Assembly: GCA_036499025.1 (NCBI GenBank)
Contig: DASYEM010000013.1
Span: forward strand, 1-64,000
Source of the DNA: Parvibaculum sp036499025
GTDB taxonomy: Bacteria > Pseudomonadota > Alphaproteobacteria > Parvibaculales > Parvibaculaceae
Length of the DNA stretch: 64,000 nt
Reading direction: 5' to 3'
The notes beneath the pieces were generated by a model. That model saw only the letters and a list, made by a program, of their open reading frames with translations. It did not search any database and was not told the origin of the DNA. Below, one piece after another: positions 47,545-56,132 of the stretch; the stretch's first letter is position 1; every line of letters starts with the position of its first letter. A program made the translations under genes and the position numbers.

Positions 47545-49575
47545 ATGCAGAAATTGACAGACCTGCGGCGCTTTGCGCCGTCGATGAACGCACGCCTGCG
47601 TCTGGCGCTCTATCTGGGCGCGGGCGCTTTCGCCGCCTTCACCTTGCTGCGCCTCGCATTGCTGACGGTCCTCGCAACGCCGAGCACGGAACGAAGTCTC
47701 AGCGACATTCTACTGGCGCTTGCCGGCGGCGCGCTCCGCGATCTCGGCGTCGCGCTCTTCTTTGCCCTCTTCTATCTCGTGATCCTCAATTTCCGAAGCA
47801 AGCCGTGGCGCAAGAAATTCGGGCGCGGCACGATCCGCACCGTCATCGCTCTTGGCATCTTTCTGCTGCTCTTCAGCGCCATCGCCGAAATGCTCTTCTG
47901 GGATGAGTTCGACAGCCGCCTCAACGGCATCGCGCTCTACTATCTGATCTTCCCGCGCGAGGTGATCGGCAATCTCCAGCAGTCCTTCAACATCGCGCTC
48001 TATATGCCGATCGTCGGCGCCATCGCGCTCGCGCTGACCTGGGCGCTGCGCCGCCCCATCGCCCGCGCCCTCGACGCCGCGCCGGTGAAAGGCGCGCGCT
48101 TGAGCCAGCTCGGCGCCGCCGTTCTCGCCATCGCCATCGTTCTACCGCTCGCCAGAGCCTTGCCCGAAGACATGAGCGCCAATCGCGAAATCAGCCAGCT
48201 CGCCGAAAATGGTTGGGACACGTTCATCAGCGCCGCCTTCACCAACGATCAGGACTATGACGGCGTCTATCCGAATATGAATGAAGCGGATGCGATCAAG
48301 ACGTTGCGCGGCCTCGTTGCCCAGAGCAATACGACCTTTCTCGATCCCGATAATATCCGCAGCATCCGCCGCTGGGTCGATAACGGCACGGCGCCGAAGA
48401 AACTCAACATCGTCATCGTGACGAATGAGAGCTTCGGCTCGAAATTCGTCGATGTGCTGGACAATCATTCGGGTATCAAGTTGACACCCGCGCTCGACAA
48501 ACTGTCGCAACAGGGCCTCTTCTTCACCAACATCTATCCGTCCGGCGACCGCACGGTGCGTGGCCTCGAAGCAACCGAGACCGCCTTCACGCCAATCCCC
48601 GGCATTTCGACGGCGCGGCGTTCTGAATCAAAAGATATGTATTCCCTGCCCTATCTTCTGAAGAGCTTTGGCTACCAGTCGGCAGTGCTCTACGGCGGAC
48701 ATGCGATCTTCGACAATATGGGAACGTTCTGGTCCGGCATCGGCTTCAATCCGGTCTGGGACGAATCCTTCATTCGCCATGACAGCTTCAAGACCGCCTG
48801 GGGGGTTTCCGACGAGGATCTTTACACGGAAGCCTTGCAGCGCATGGACGAGATGGCGGCTGAGAAAAAGCCATTCCTTCTGACCATGATGACGGTTTCC
48901 AATCATCGCCCTTATCGCTTCCCTGAGAACCACATCAAGTTCGATCCGAAGCTCACCAACCGCTTCAACTCGGCGCGCTATGCCGATTGGGCCTATGGCG
49001 ATTTCATCGAACGCGCAAAGAAGCATGGCTGGTTCGACAATACGGTTTTTGTTTTCGTCGCTGACCATAGCGAGAAGATCAATGGCGCAGCGCAGGTGCC
49101 TCTTCAGGACATGCGCATTCCCATTCTTATCTATTCGCCCAAAAACATTGCACCGCGCGTCGTGCCGACGCTAGGAGCTCAGATCGACCTCATACCAACG
49201 CTACTCGGGGAGCTTGGCTTTTCCTACGTGAGCCCGTTCTTCGGCAAGGACATCACGCTTTTGCCTTCAAACGGCGGCTGGACATCGACGGCATTCAATT
49301 TCTCGATTGCTTATAGCCGTCCCGGCCATGTCGTTGTCCTGAGGCCGCATCAGCCCTCTCTCGGCTACGCCTTTACGCCGGGCCTGAAACCGTTGGTAAG
49401 CGAAACGCCGGACCCTGAAACATTGAAAGAAGCAACGGCCCTGACGCAAACGGCGCATCACATGTTCTATTCGCACCAGTACCACATGCCCGCCGACGGC
49501 AAATGGCCGCAATACACGCCACCCTCCTCCGCCGTCGCGCATGAGCAGATGCTCACGCCGGACAAGATTCAATAA
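47545..49575 (+). CDS. LtaS/OpgB-like membrane phosphoglycerol transferase (sulfatase fold)
   Basis: 676 residues. About five transmembrane helices lie in residues 15-215, followed by an extracytoplasmic alkaline-phosphatase/sulfatase-type domain. Expected active-site residues are present: metal ligand Glu295 (TNESFGS), nucleophile Thr337 (SGDRTVRGLEA), His454 (VSNHRPY) and Asp507-His508 (VADHSEK), matching the spacing in lipoteichoic-acid synthase. In Gram-negative bacteria such enzymes add phosphoglycerol to periplasmic glucans or surface glycans. It lies between sucC and mdh, where related genomes usually have no gene. The substrate is unknown. Confidence 0.85.
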   Translation: MQKLTDLRRFAPSMNARLRLALYLGAGAFAAFTLLRLALLTVLATPSTERSLSDILLALAGGALRDLGVALFFALFYLVILNFRSKPWRKKFGRGTIRTVIALGIFLLLFSAIAEMLFWDEFDSRLNGIALYYLIFPREVIGNLQQSFNIALYMPIVGAIALALTWALRRPIARALDAAPVKGARLSQLGAAVLAIAIVLPLARALPEDMSANREISQLAENGWDTFISAAFTNDQDYDGVYPNMNEADAIKTLRGLVAQSNTTFLDPDNIRSIRRWVDNGTAPKKLNIVIVTNESFGSKFVDVLDNHSGIKLTPALDKLSQQGLFFTNIYPSGDRTVRGLEATETAFTPIPGISTARRSESKDMYSLPYLLKSFGYQSAVLYGGHAIFDNMGTFWSGIGFNPVWDESFIRHDSFKTAWGVSDEDLYTEALQRMDEMAAEKKPFLLTMMTVSNHRPYRFPENHIKFDPKLTNRFNSARYADWAYGDFIERAKKHGWFDNTVFVFVADHSEKINGAAQVPLQDMRIPILIYSPKNIAPRVVPTLGAQIDLIPTLLGELGFSYVSPFFGKDITLLPSNGGWTSTAFNFSIAYSRPGHVVVLRPHQPSLGYAFTPGLKPLVSETPDPETLKEATALTQTAHHMFYSHQYHMPADGKWPQYTPPSSAVAHEQMLTPDKIQ

Positions 49576-49619
49576 CGGAGCGGGCCCCTCACCCGTCAGC
49601 GGGTGAGGGGCCCAACCGC

Positions 49620-50768
49620 CTATCTTAACATCGACGTCGTGATTTCCTTCGATCCGACCGGCATCGAAATCATCAGCCCGTCATCGCCAAGGATCGTTTG
49701 CCCATTGCCTCGCACTTCAGCCACGCCACGCATGAACATGTGACGGGCAAGCGCATTGGGTAGCGGCGGCACGATATGCGTCAGCACCAGCAATGGTACA
49801 TTCGCAGCGTGCGCGATCTCGGCCGCCTCGACCGGCGAGGTGTGATAGCCGACCGTGTCATGCAGCATTTTCGCAAACCGCTTTCCGCCGGTCTCGGTCA
49901 GCGCTTGGCCGATGAGCTTCAACATGTCGTGATTGAGCGCCTCATGAACGAGAAGATCGGCACCCTTCGAAAAACGCTCGACGCTTTCGGTCTTCTTCGT
50001 ATCGCCGCTGATAATGGCGACCCGGCCTTGATATTCGACCTTGTAACCATAAGACGGCTCGACCGGATGATGATCGACGAGGAAAGCCGAAATCTTTAGC
50101 CCGTCCTTGTCGAAGACCGGCACCAGAACGTCGCGGGCGGGCGTGGGAATCTCATGAGCGACGAGACTTGTACCGCCCAGCGCCAGATAATTCGCACCAT
50201 GATGAGATATCCGATAGCCCTCATCCGCGTCATAGGCTTTTGCAAAGCCCGCGACGAGTTCCGCCGTTCCCGACATATGGCCTTCGGCTTTCGGGTCGGC
50301 GGTGACCGGTGCCGCCGGTCCCGTGATCTCGAGCGGAACGTCACGCCCGCCAATCCAGCCTTGCACGGCGAACTCGCCCAGCGCGCCGATATGGTCCGAG
50401 TGGAGATGCGTCAGCAATATGGTGTCGATCTTGGTCGCCGGCAGTTTGGCTCCGGCGATCCGCGACCATGAACCCGGCCCCACATCGATGATGACGATAT
50501 GCCCGCCCGCGATCACCGCCGTGCAGGCATTGGCCCGCGATGGATCGGGCATCGGCGAGCCGGTGCCGCACAAAAGGATATGCAGCGAATTGTCGGTGAG
50601 CAGCCCCGAGTTATCCCCGCTCTGGAGCCGTTCCAGCGCCATGCGCTTCATCAGCCGGTCCTGAATGGAAGGCAATGTCCAGACGACGGCAGCCAACACG
50701 ATTGCAAGCGTCCCAACCGACAACAACGACAACAAAACCGACAACTTCCACAACTTGCCTTTCGACAT
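49620..50768 (-). CDS. Membrane-anchored metallo-beta-lactamase-fold hydrolase
   Basis: 382 residues: an N-terminal transmembrane or signal segment (about 8-32), then a metallo-beta-lactamase domain opening LLCGTGSPMPDPSRANACTA. The metal motif THLHSDHIG (about 118-126), later Asp (IISGDTKKTESV) and His (VLTHIVPP) ligands are present. The opening resembles the RNase Z-like branch that includes the AtsA-type arylsulfatase, but with an export signal tRNA processing is unlikely. The substrate is unknown. GGAGGA precedes the ATG. It is convergent with the LtaS-like gene 44 bp away. Confidence 0.82.
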   Translation of the reverse strand: MSKGKLWKLSVLLSLLSVGTLAIVLAAVVWTLPSIQDRLMKRMALERLQSGDNSGLLTDNSLHILLCGTGSPMPDPSRANACTAVIAGGHIVIIDVGPGSWSRIAGAKLPATKIDTILLTHLHSDHIGALGEFAVQGWIGGRDVPLEITGPAAPVTADPKAEGHMSGTAELVAGFAKAYDADEGYRISHHGANYLALGGTSLVAHEIPTPARDVLVPVFDKDGLKISAFLVDHHPVEPSYGYKVEYQGRVAIISGDTKKTESVERFSKGADLLVHEALNHDMLKLIGQALTETGGKRFAKMLHDTVGYHTSPVEAAEIAHAANVPLLVLTHIVPPLPNALARHMFMRGVAEVRGNGQTILGDDGLMISMPVGSKEITTSMLR

Positions 50769-50895
50769 GGCTTTATCCTCCCGAGCCCGAATTAATGGAT
50801 AACATTAAACTGGATCGAAGCGCAGCGCAAACGAAAGCGGACGGCGATGGCTCGCCGTCCGCTGGATAGTCCGTAAGTATCTGGAAAGTTTGCGG

Positions 50896-51888
50896 TTATT
50901 TCTTCTTCGCTTTGCCCGCAGCGCCCTTCGCGACGCCGGGATCGATCTTCTTGCAGGCCTCGACGAGACCCGAAACCGCATCGACCGACTTCTGGAAGGC
51001 CTTCTTCTCGGCCCCATTGAGCTCGATCTCAACGATCCGCTCAACGCCGCCCGCACCGATCACGACCGGCACGCCGACATAGATGTCCTTCTGGCCATAC
51101 TCGCCGTCGAGGTAGGCCGCGCAAGGCATGACGCGCTTCTGATCCTTGAGATAACTTTCAGCCATCGCGATCCCCGACGCCGCAGGTGCATAGAAGGCCG
51201 AACCGGTCTTCAGTAGACCAACGATTTCCGCGCCGCCGTCGCGTGTGCGCTGGATGATCGCGTCGAGCTTTTCTTTCGTCGTCCAGCCCATCTTGACGAG
51301 ATCGGGAAGCGGAATGCCCGCGACCGTCGAATAGCGCGGCAGCGGCACCATGCTGTCGCCATGACCGCCGAGCACGAAAGCCGTCACGTCTTCAACAGAG
51401 ACATTGAATTCTTCGGCGAGGAAATAACGGAAACGCGCGCTGTCGAGAACGCCGGCCATGCCGACGACCTTGTTGTGCGGCAGGCCGGAGAACTGGCGCA
51501 GCGCCCAGACCATCGCGTCGAGCGGGTTGGTGATGCAGACGACGAAAGCGTTTGGCGCATATTTCGCAATGCCTTCGCCGACCTGGCGCATGACCTTGAG
51601 ATTGATGCCGAGCAGATCGTCGCGGCTCATGCCGGGCTTGCGCGGCACGCCTGCCGTCACGATGACGACGTCGGCGCCCTTGATGCCCTTGTAATCATTG
51701 GCGCCGCTGAGCGCCGCGTTGTAACCCTCGACCGGCGAGGCTTGCGCAAGATCGAGCGCCTTGCCTTGCGGCAGACCTTCCGCGATGTCGAAAACGACGA
51801 TGTCGCCGAGCTCCTTGAGCCCTGCGAGAAGAGCAAGCGTGCCGCCGATCTGGCCGCCGCCGATGAGAGCGATTTTCTTCCGCGCCAT
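50896..51888 (-). CDS. mdh: Malate dehydrogenase
   Basis: NAD-dependent, LDH-like type; 330 residues. Rossmann start KIALIGGGQIGGTLALLAG, acidic NAD-binding Asp (VVFDIAEG), substrate loop VTAGVPRKPGMSRDDLL with the catalytic Arg residues, and proton-relay His in LGGHGDSMVPL. The C-terminus has a basic tail (AKGAAGKAKKK) beyond the usual fold. In related genomes mdh directly precedes sucC; here two envelope genes lie between them. Confidence 0.96.
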   Translation of the reverse strand: MARKKIALIGGGQIGGTLALLAGLKELGDIVVFDIAEGLPQGKALDLAQASPVEGYNAALSGANDYKGIKGADVVIVTAGVPRKPGMSRDDLLGINLKVMRQVGEGIAKYAPNAFVVCITNPLDAMVWALRQFSGLPHNKVVGMAGVLDSARFRYFLAEEFNVSVEDVTAFVLGGHGDSMVPLPRYSTVAGIPLPDLVKMGWTTKEKLDAIIQRTRDGGAEIVGLLKTGSAFYAPAASGIAMAESYLKDQKRVMPCAAYLDGEYGQKDIYVGVPVVIGAGGVERIVEIELNGAEKKAFQKSVDAVSGLVEACKKIDPGVAKGAAGKAKKK

Positions 51889-52236
51889 ATGAAAAAGCCT
51901 CTGTCAGTCTTGGGGGGCACTTCAGCGACCGGCTGGACGCGCGTGCGCTCCATGGGTGAAATCTGAGGCAGCTAGTAGCGTGAATCTCGAACAATCGCAA
52001 TGAACTGCGCGTCGGAATTAACCAACAATTTCACATGGTATTGACGGGCGATGAGGCTTGGCGCACCATTCCAGAATGGCACAATGCGTGCTGCCGCTTA
52101 AGCAAACCTTCACCAGGATGTGCTTAAAACAAGGCAGCTCGGCAGGCCGGATGGCGGTTCGCGGGGGCTTGAACCGTCACCGGGTGGCGGTTCCCATTGG
52201 AGCCATCGCCCGAGTTGAGTAACGGGGGCGTAAGCG
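51889..52236. other. Divergent intergenic region mdh / lipoprotein gene with competing hairpins
   Basis: 348 bp without a gene. TGGCGGTTC occurs at 52152-52160 and 52185-52193, and GAACCGTCA, complementary to both apart from one G-T pair, lies between them at 52171-52179. Only one of the two stems can form at a time. They lie in the leader of the lipoprotein gene, about 45 bp before its start. No T tract follows. Confidence 0.4.
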
Positions 52237-52875
52237 ATGTCGGGGCAGTGCCGTAAAGGAAAGACCGCTCGTGTCTTGACCGTCGTCGTCGCCTTGGGTT
52301 TTGCAGGCCTTGCGGGTTGCGCCGCGCCGATTGTCGCAGGTCTTACCGCCGCTCAGGTCTTCTCCATCGCCGGTCTCAGCGCCACCATCATGACGGGCCG
52401 CGATCTCACCGAACACGCGGTTTCGCTCGTCACCGGCAAGGACTGCCGCTTCCTCGAAACGCTGCTCCGCAACGGCCGCTCTTTCTGCGAAGAGCCGAAC
52501 GCCGTCGCGACCAAAGACGATTTCCACGGCGTCATCGCGCTCTTCGACAAGGACAAGACCGACACGGGAACGAAGGTCGCGGCCGCCACGCTCGATCCCG
52601 AAGTGCTGGGCTTTGCACCCGTCGATCGCCGCGCGGCGGAAGACTTCTCGCTCGAGATCGCCCGCAAGAACAACCCAGCCCGGATCGACGCGCCGATGCT
52701 CTCCTTCGGCATGCTCTCGGCGACCTTCGGCTCGTCCTTCTCCTATGGACTGACCATGCGCGGCTCGATCACCGACAATGGCACCGAGAAACTCGCCATG
52801 GTCGAGGAGCCCGCCCCGGCGATGAAGCCGCATCAGGCCGCCGGCCCGACCCGCAGCGACTATTTCGGCCTCTGA
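52237..52875 (+). CDS. Lipoprotein of unknown function
   Basis: 212 residues. Basic N-terminus (RKGKTAR), hydrophobic stretch and lipobox GLAGC at about 24-28 mark it as a lipoprotein. A second hydrophobic stretch follows (PIVAGLTAAQVFSIAGLSA), then GKDCRFLETLLRNGRSFCEE. The pattern 'GKDC...G..FC' occurs in several Hyphomicrobiales lipoproteins without known role. The C-terminus is Pro/Ala-rich. No neighbour gives a functional clue. Confidence 0.75.
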   Translation: MSGQCRKGKTARVLTVVVALGFAGLAGCAAPIVAGLTAAQVFSIAGLSATIMTGRDLTEHAVSLVTGKDCRFLETLLRNGRSFCEEPNAVATKDDFHGVIALFDKDKTDTGTKVAAATLDPEVLGFAPVDRRAAEDFSLEIARKNNPARIDAPMLSFGMLSATFGSSFSYGLTMRGSITDNGTEKLAMVEEPAPAMKPHQAAGPTRSDYFGL

Positions 52876-53003
52876 ACGCCGCCGCCAACGGGCCCGTCGC
52901 CGTCCCCTGAAATCTTGTCGGCCGGTTGCCGTGGCTGCCGAACCAGACGCCTGCGCGCCTGCTGCCGACAACTTGTCTCCCGAAATTTCCTGAATCCCGC
53001 CCC

Positions 53004-53031
53004 TTGACTCCGAGTTACTTAGATATATCTT
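53004..53031 (+). promoter_or_regulatory. Predicted promoter of the padR operon, embedded in the operator
   Basis: TTGACT (53004-53009), a 16-bp spacer and TATCTT (53026-53031) fit a sigma70 promoter. The -10 box lies inside the left arm of the 22-bp inverted repeat, so a protein bound there would block RNA polymerase. Confidence 0.55.
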
Positions 53032-53060
53032 TGTTTTCGATATATCTAAGTAACTCGGAG
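53008..53060 (+). promoter_or_regulatory. Perfect 22-bp inverted repeat, probable PadR operator
   Basis: The arms at 53008-53029 and 53039-53060 are exact reverse complements over 22 bp (CTCCGAGTTACTTAGATATATC and its complement) with a 9-bp spacer. Each arm ends in the self-complementary GATATATC core. It stops 11 bp before the padR ATG. PadR proteins usually repress their own operon at AT-rich inverted repeats next to the promoter, which fits. Confidence 0.8.
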
Positions 53061-53071
53061 AAATACCAATC

Positions 53072-53626
53072 ATGTTCAGACATTTCAGAGGCCACCGCCA
53101 CGAACACAGCCATAGGGGCTGGGGACGCGGACGGCATGCCATGGGCCTCGAAGGCCATCGCGGCGGACGCCGCCGCGCCTTCGAACAAGGCGACCTGCGC
53201 TTCGTCATCCTGAAGCTCATCGCCGACGAACCCCGCCACGGCTACGACATCATCAAGGCGATCGAGGAGACTTTCGGCGGCACTTACTCCCCGAGCCCCG
53301 GCGTCGTCTATCCGACCCTGACGCTGCTCGAGGATCAGGGCTTTGCGACCGTCGCCGTGGAAGGCGCGAAGAAACTCTATAGCGTGACGCCGGAGGGCAC
53401 GGCGTTCCTTGAAACCAACAAGCCGACGGTCGATGCGCTCTTCACCCGCATGGATGAAGCGCGCCGCAATTTCGGCGGCGGCCTCGCGCCCGAAATCCGC
53501 CGCGCCATGCAGAACTTTCGCACGGCTTTCGAATTGCGCGTCGAACGCGGACCGCTGACGGCGAGCGAAATCACGACCATCGCCAAAGCCATCGACGAGG
53601 CGGCCGCCGCCGTCGAGCGCGCGTAA
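53072..53626 (+). CDS. PadR-family transcriptional regulator with His/Arg/Gly-rich N-terminus
   Basis: 184 residues. Residues about 38-115 are a winged-helix PadR domain (LRFVILKLIADEPRHGYDII, SPSPGVVYPTLTLLEDQGF, KKLYSVTPEGTAFL). A C-terminal helical dimerisation part follows. The first 35 residues are unusual: HFRGHRHEHSHRGWGRGRH is packed with His, Arg and Gly, which could bind metal ions. A perfect 22-bp inverted repeat with an embedded promoter lies just upstream, and two methyltransferase genes follow at 20 and 27 bp, so autoregulation and control of those genes are inferred. Confidence 0.9.
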   Translation: MFRHFRGHRHEHSHRGWGRGRHAMGLEGHRGGRRRAFEQGDLRFVILKLIADEPRHGYDIIKAIEETFGGTYSPSPGVVYPTLTLLEDQGFATVAVEGAKKLYSVTPEGTAFLETNKPTVDALFTRMDEARRNFGGGLAPEIRRAMQNFRTAFELRVERGPLTASEITTIAKAIDEAAAAVERA

Positions 53627-53646
53627 GCACAACAACAGGACAAAAA

Positions 53647-54303
53647 ATGCCACGATCTTTTCTGCCGGAAAAAATCGACGCTTATGTGAACAGCCTCGTC
53701 GCCGCCGAAACGGATGCGCAAAAGCGTCTGCGCGACGAGACGAAGAAACTGCCGACGGCAGGCATGCAGATCGCGCCCGATCAGGGCGCGTTTCTGACGC
53801 TTCTCGTCGGCGCCATCGGCGCGAAGAACGCCATCGAGATCGGCACCTTCACCGGCTATAGCGCAATTGCGATTGCCCGCGCCTTGCCCTCGAACGGCAA
53901 ACTCATCTGCTGCGACGTCAGCGACGAATGGACGTCGATTGCAAAGCGTTACTGGAAGGATGCCGGCGTCGACAGGCGCATCGAGCTGAAACTCGCCCCG
54001 GCGCTCGAAACGCTGGAAGGCCTGATCGGCAAAGGCAAAGAGGGCACGTTCGACTTCGCCTTCATCGACGCCGACAAGACGGGCTATGACGCCTATTACG
54101 AAGCCTGCCTGAAACTGTTGCGCCCGAGCGGCCTCATCGCCATCGACAATGTGTTGTGGTCGGGCGCCGTCATCGACGACAAGGCGAACGATGCCGATAC
54201 GGTGGCGCTGCGCGCCCTCAACATCAAGATATCGAACGATGCGCGCGTCGATGCGGCGCTGGCGACCATCGGCGACGGCGTGATGCTGGTCAGGAAGAAA
54301 TGA
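53647..54303 (+). CDS. O-methyltransferase (Methyltransf_3 family)
   Basis: 218 residues of the catechol/caffeoyl-CoA O-methyltransferase type: AIEIGTFTGYSAIAIARALP is the SAM site, KLICCDVSDEW the acidic ribose site, FDFAFIDADKTGYDAYYEAC the metal-binding Asp region, and AIDNVLWSGAV the second metal site. Such enzymes methylate vicinal hydroxyls with Mg. CAGGA precedes the ATG. It is 20 bp after padR; PadR regulators often respond to phenolic compounds, so a phenolic substrate is a reasonable guess. Confidence 0.9.
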   Translation: MPRSFLPEKIDAYVNSLVAAETDAQKRLRDETKKLPTAGMQIAPDQGAFLTLLVGAIGAKNAIEIGTFTGYSAIAIARALPSNGKLICCDVSDEWTSIAKRYWKDAGVDRRIELKLAPALETLEGLIGKGKEGTFDFAFIDADKTGYDAYYEACLKLLRPSGLIAIDNVLWSGAVIDDKANDADTVALRALNIKISNDARVDAALATIGDGVMLVRKK

Positions 54304-54330
54304 AACCGGAAGAGACAGCCGAAAATCCAC

Positions 54331-54936
54331 ATGTTCAGTATAGAGAATAAATTGCCGCAACCGATGCGGCCCCACGGATTGCGCGGCCGCATTTTCGGCA
54401 CCCTGATGGAGCGGCTGAACCGCCCCGCCTATCGGCTCGCCGCCGGACTCGCCGCCCCGCCACGGGGCGGCGCGTTTCTGGAAATCGGCTTCGGCACCGG
54501 ACGATTGCTCGACATGCTGGCCGAGCGGGACGCAACGCTATTCCTTGCGGGCATCGACGCCTCGCCATTGATGGTCGCGACCGCGACGCGGCGGCTCGAC
54601 CGGCGGCGCGTGGCGCGCGACCTGCGCGGCGGAAACGCCGAGCGCCTGCCCTGGAGCGAGGATGAATTCGACGCCGCCGCCGCCCTGCATTGTTTTCAAT
54701 TCTGGGCCGATCCGACGGCGGTGCTGAATGAGGTGCACAGAACGCTGAAGCCCGGCGGCGTTTTCGTGATGGTGTTGCGCCACCGCGAGGGGCGCGAAAC
54801 CGAGCGGCTGCCAAACCCCTGGAGCCGTGGCGAAGATGAAACGGGGAGCGCGAAGGCTCTGATGAGAAAGGCGGGCTTCGAGGTCGAGCGCGCGGACGAT
54901 CATGGCCGCTCGCCGGTTTTAATCGGGCGCTGCTGA
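54331..54936 (+). CDS. Class I SAM-dependent methyltransferase
   Basis: 201 residues. LEIGFGTGRLLDMLAERD is motif I, AGIDASPLMVATATRRL the acidic loop, GNAERLPWSEDEFDAAAA motif II/III and EVHRTLKPGGVFVMVLR the following strand: a Methyltransf_11-type protein of UbiE-like appearance. The substrate is unknown. It is 27 bp after the O-methyltransferase and likely the third gene of the padR operon. Confidence 0.87.
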   Translation: MFSIENKLPQPMRPHGLRGRIFGTLMERLNRPAYRLAAGLAAPPRGGAFLEIGFGTGRLLDMLAERDATLFLAGIDASPLMVATATRRLDRRRVARDLRGGNAERLPWSEDEFDAAAALHCFQFWADPTAVLNEVHRTLKPGGVFVMVLRHREGRETERLPNPWSRGEDETGSAKALMRKAGFEVERADDHGRSPVLIGRC

Positions 54937-54959
54937 GCGCCGGAAAAAACGCCGGCGAT

Positions 54960-56081
54960 CTAGTCGGCGGCGCGCAGGCTCAGATAATCGGCGCTCTGCA
55001 TTTCCATCAAACGCGACACCGTGCGCTCGAACGCGAAAGCGCCGTCGCCTTGCGGATAAAGGGCTTGCGGTTCGGCGGCGGCAGACAGAATGAGTTTGGT
55101 CTTCGCCTCGTAAAGCGCATCGACCAAGGTGACGAAACGCTTGGCCTCATTGCGCCGCTCCGGCGTCATCACCGGCACACCGTCGATGAGGACCGTGTGA
55201 AAGCTTTGCGCGATCTTCAGATAATCGGCGGCGCCGAGCGGCTTTGCGCAAAGGTCCTCGAAGGAAAATCGCGCCACGCCATGCGCGGCTTGCGGCACAT
55301 GCACGGCGCGGCCCTTGAGCGCCAGCACCTGCGGCTCGCCATGCGCCTTGTCGGTGAGATGGCGGAAAGCGTCGTCGAGTTTGGCGCGCGCCGCCGCATC
55401 GGCGGGCGTGTAATAGACCGGCAGGCCCTTGATCCGGTCGAGACGATAATCGGTCGCGCTGTCGAGATGCACGACATCCATCCGCTCCTTCACCAATGCG
55501 ATGAACGGCAGAAGCCGTTGACGATTGAGCCCGCCCGCATAAAGATCGTCGGGCGCGATGTTCGACGTCGCGACGATGACGGTGCCGAGATCGAACAATT
55601 GCGTGAAGAGCCGCCCGAGGATCGAGGCGTCGGCAATGTCCTGGACCTGAAACTCATCGAAGCAGAGCAGCGCCGCGCCTTTGGCAATCGCGGCGGCAAC
55701 CGGCGGAATGGGATCGCCGCCCTTGACCTCGCCCGCCTTTTCGCGCTGCCGCCATTCAAAAATCCGCTCATGCGTTTCCTGCATGAAGGCATGAAAATGC
55801 ACGCGGCGTTTGGGCGCGCAGGGCGCATGGTCGAAAAAAAGATCCATCAGCATCGACTTGCCGCGCCCGACGCCGCCCCAGATGTAAACGCCCTCGGGCG
55901 GCGTGACGGGACGGCCGAAGCCGAAGCCTGAGAACGCGCCGACCTTCTTGCCGGGCGTCCAGTCGGCAAGTTCGTCATGAAGATGTTGAAGCCGTTCGGC
56001 GGCACGCGCCTGCGCGGCATCGGCGGCGATCTCGCCGGACGCAATCTTCGCGCGATAGAAGGAGACGGGGCCTTCGGTCAT
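54960..56081 (-). CDS. zapE: Cell division ATPase ZapE (AFG1-like)
   Basis: 373-residue P-loop ATPase: GVYIWGGVGRGKSMLMDLFF is Walker A with its strand, RRVHFHAFMQETHERI follows, LLCFDEFQVQDIADASILGR is Walker B, and TSNIAPDDLYAGGLNR is sensor 1. In Gram-negative bacteria ZapE binds FtsZ; the eukaryotic homologue LACE1/Afg1 acts in mitochondria. It is often found close to mdh in alphaproteobacteria; here about 3 kb lie between them. Confidence 0.94.
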   Translation of the reverse strand: MTEGPVSFYRAKIASGEIAADAAQARAAERLQHLHDELADWTPGKKVGAFSGFGFGRPVTPPEGVYIWGGVGRGKSMLMDLFFDHAPCAPKRRVHFHAFMQETHERIFEWRQREKAGEVKGGDPIPPVAAAIAKGAALLCFDEFQVQDIADASILGRLFTQLFDLGTVIVATSNIAPDDLYAGGLNRQRLLPFIALVKERMDVVHLDSATDYRLDRIKGLPVYYTPADAAARAKLDDAFRHLTDKAHGEPQVLALKGRAVHVPQAAHGVARFSFEDLCAKPLGAADYLKIAQSFHTVLIDGVPVMTPERRNEAKRFVTLVDALYEAKTKLILSAAAEPQALYPQGDGAFAFERTVSRLMEMQSADYLSLRAAD

Positions 56082-56132
56082 CGATCAGATCACGCGCCAA
56101 TTGGAACATTGAAAGAACATCATGAGCCGAAT

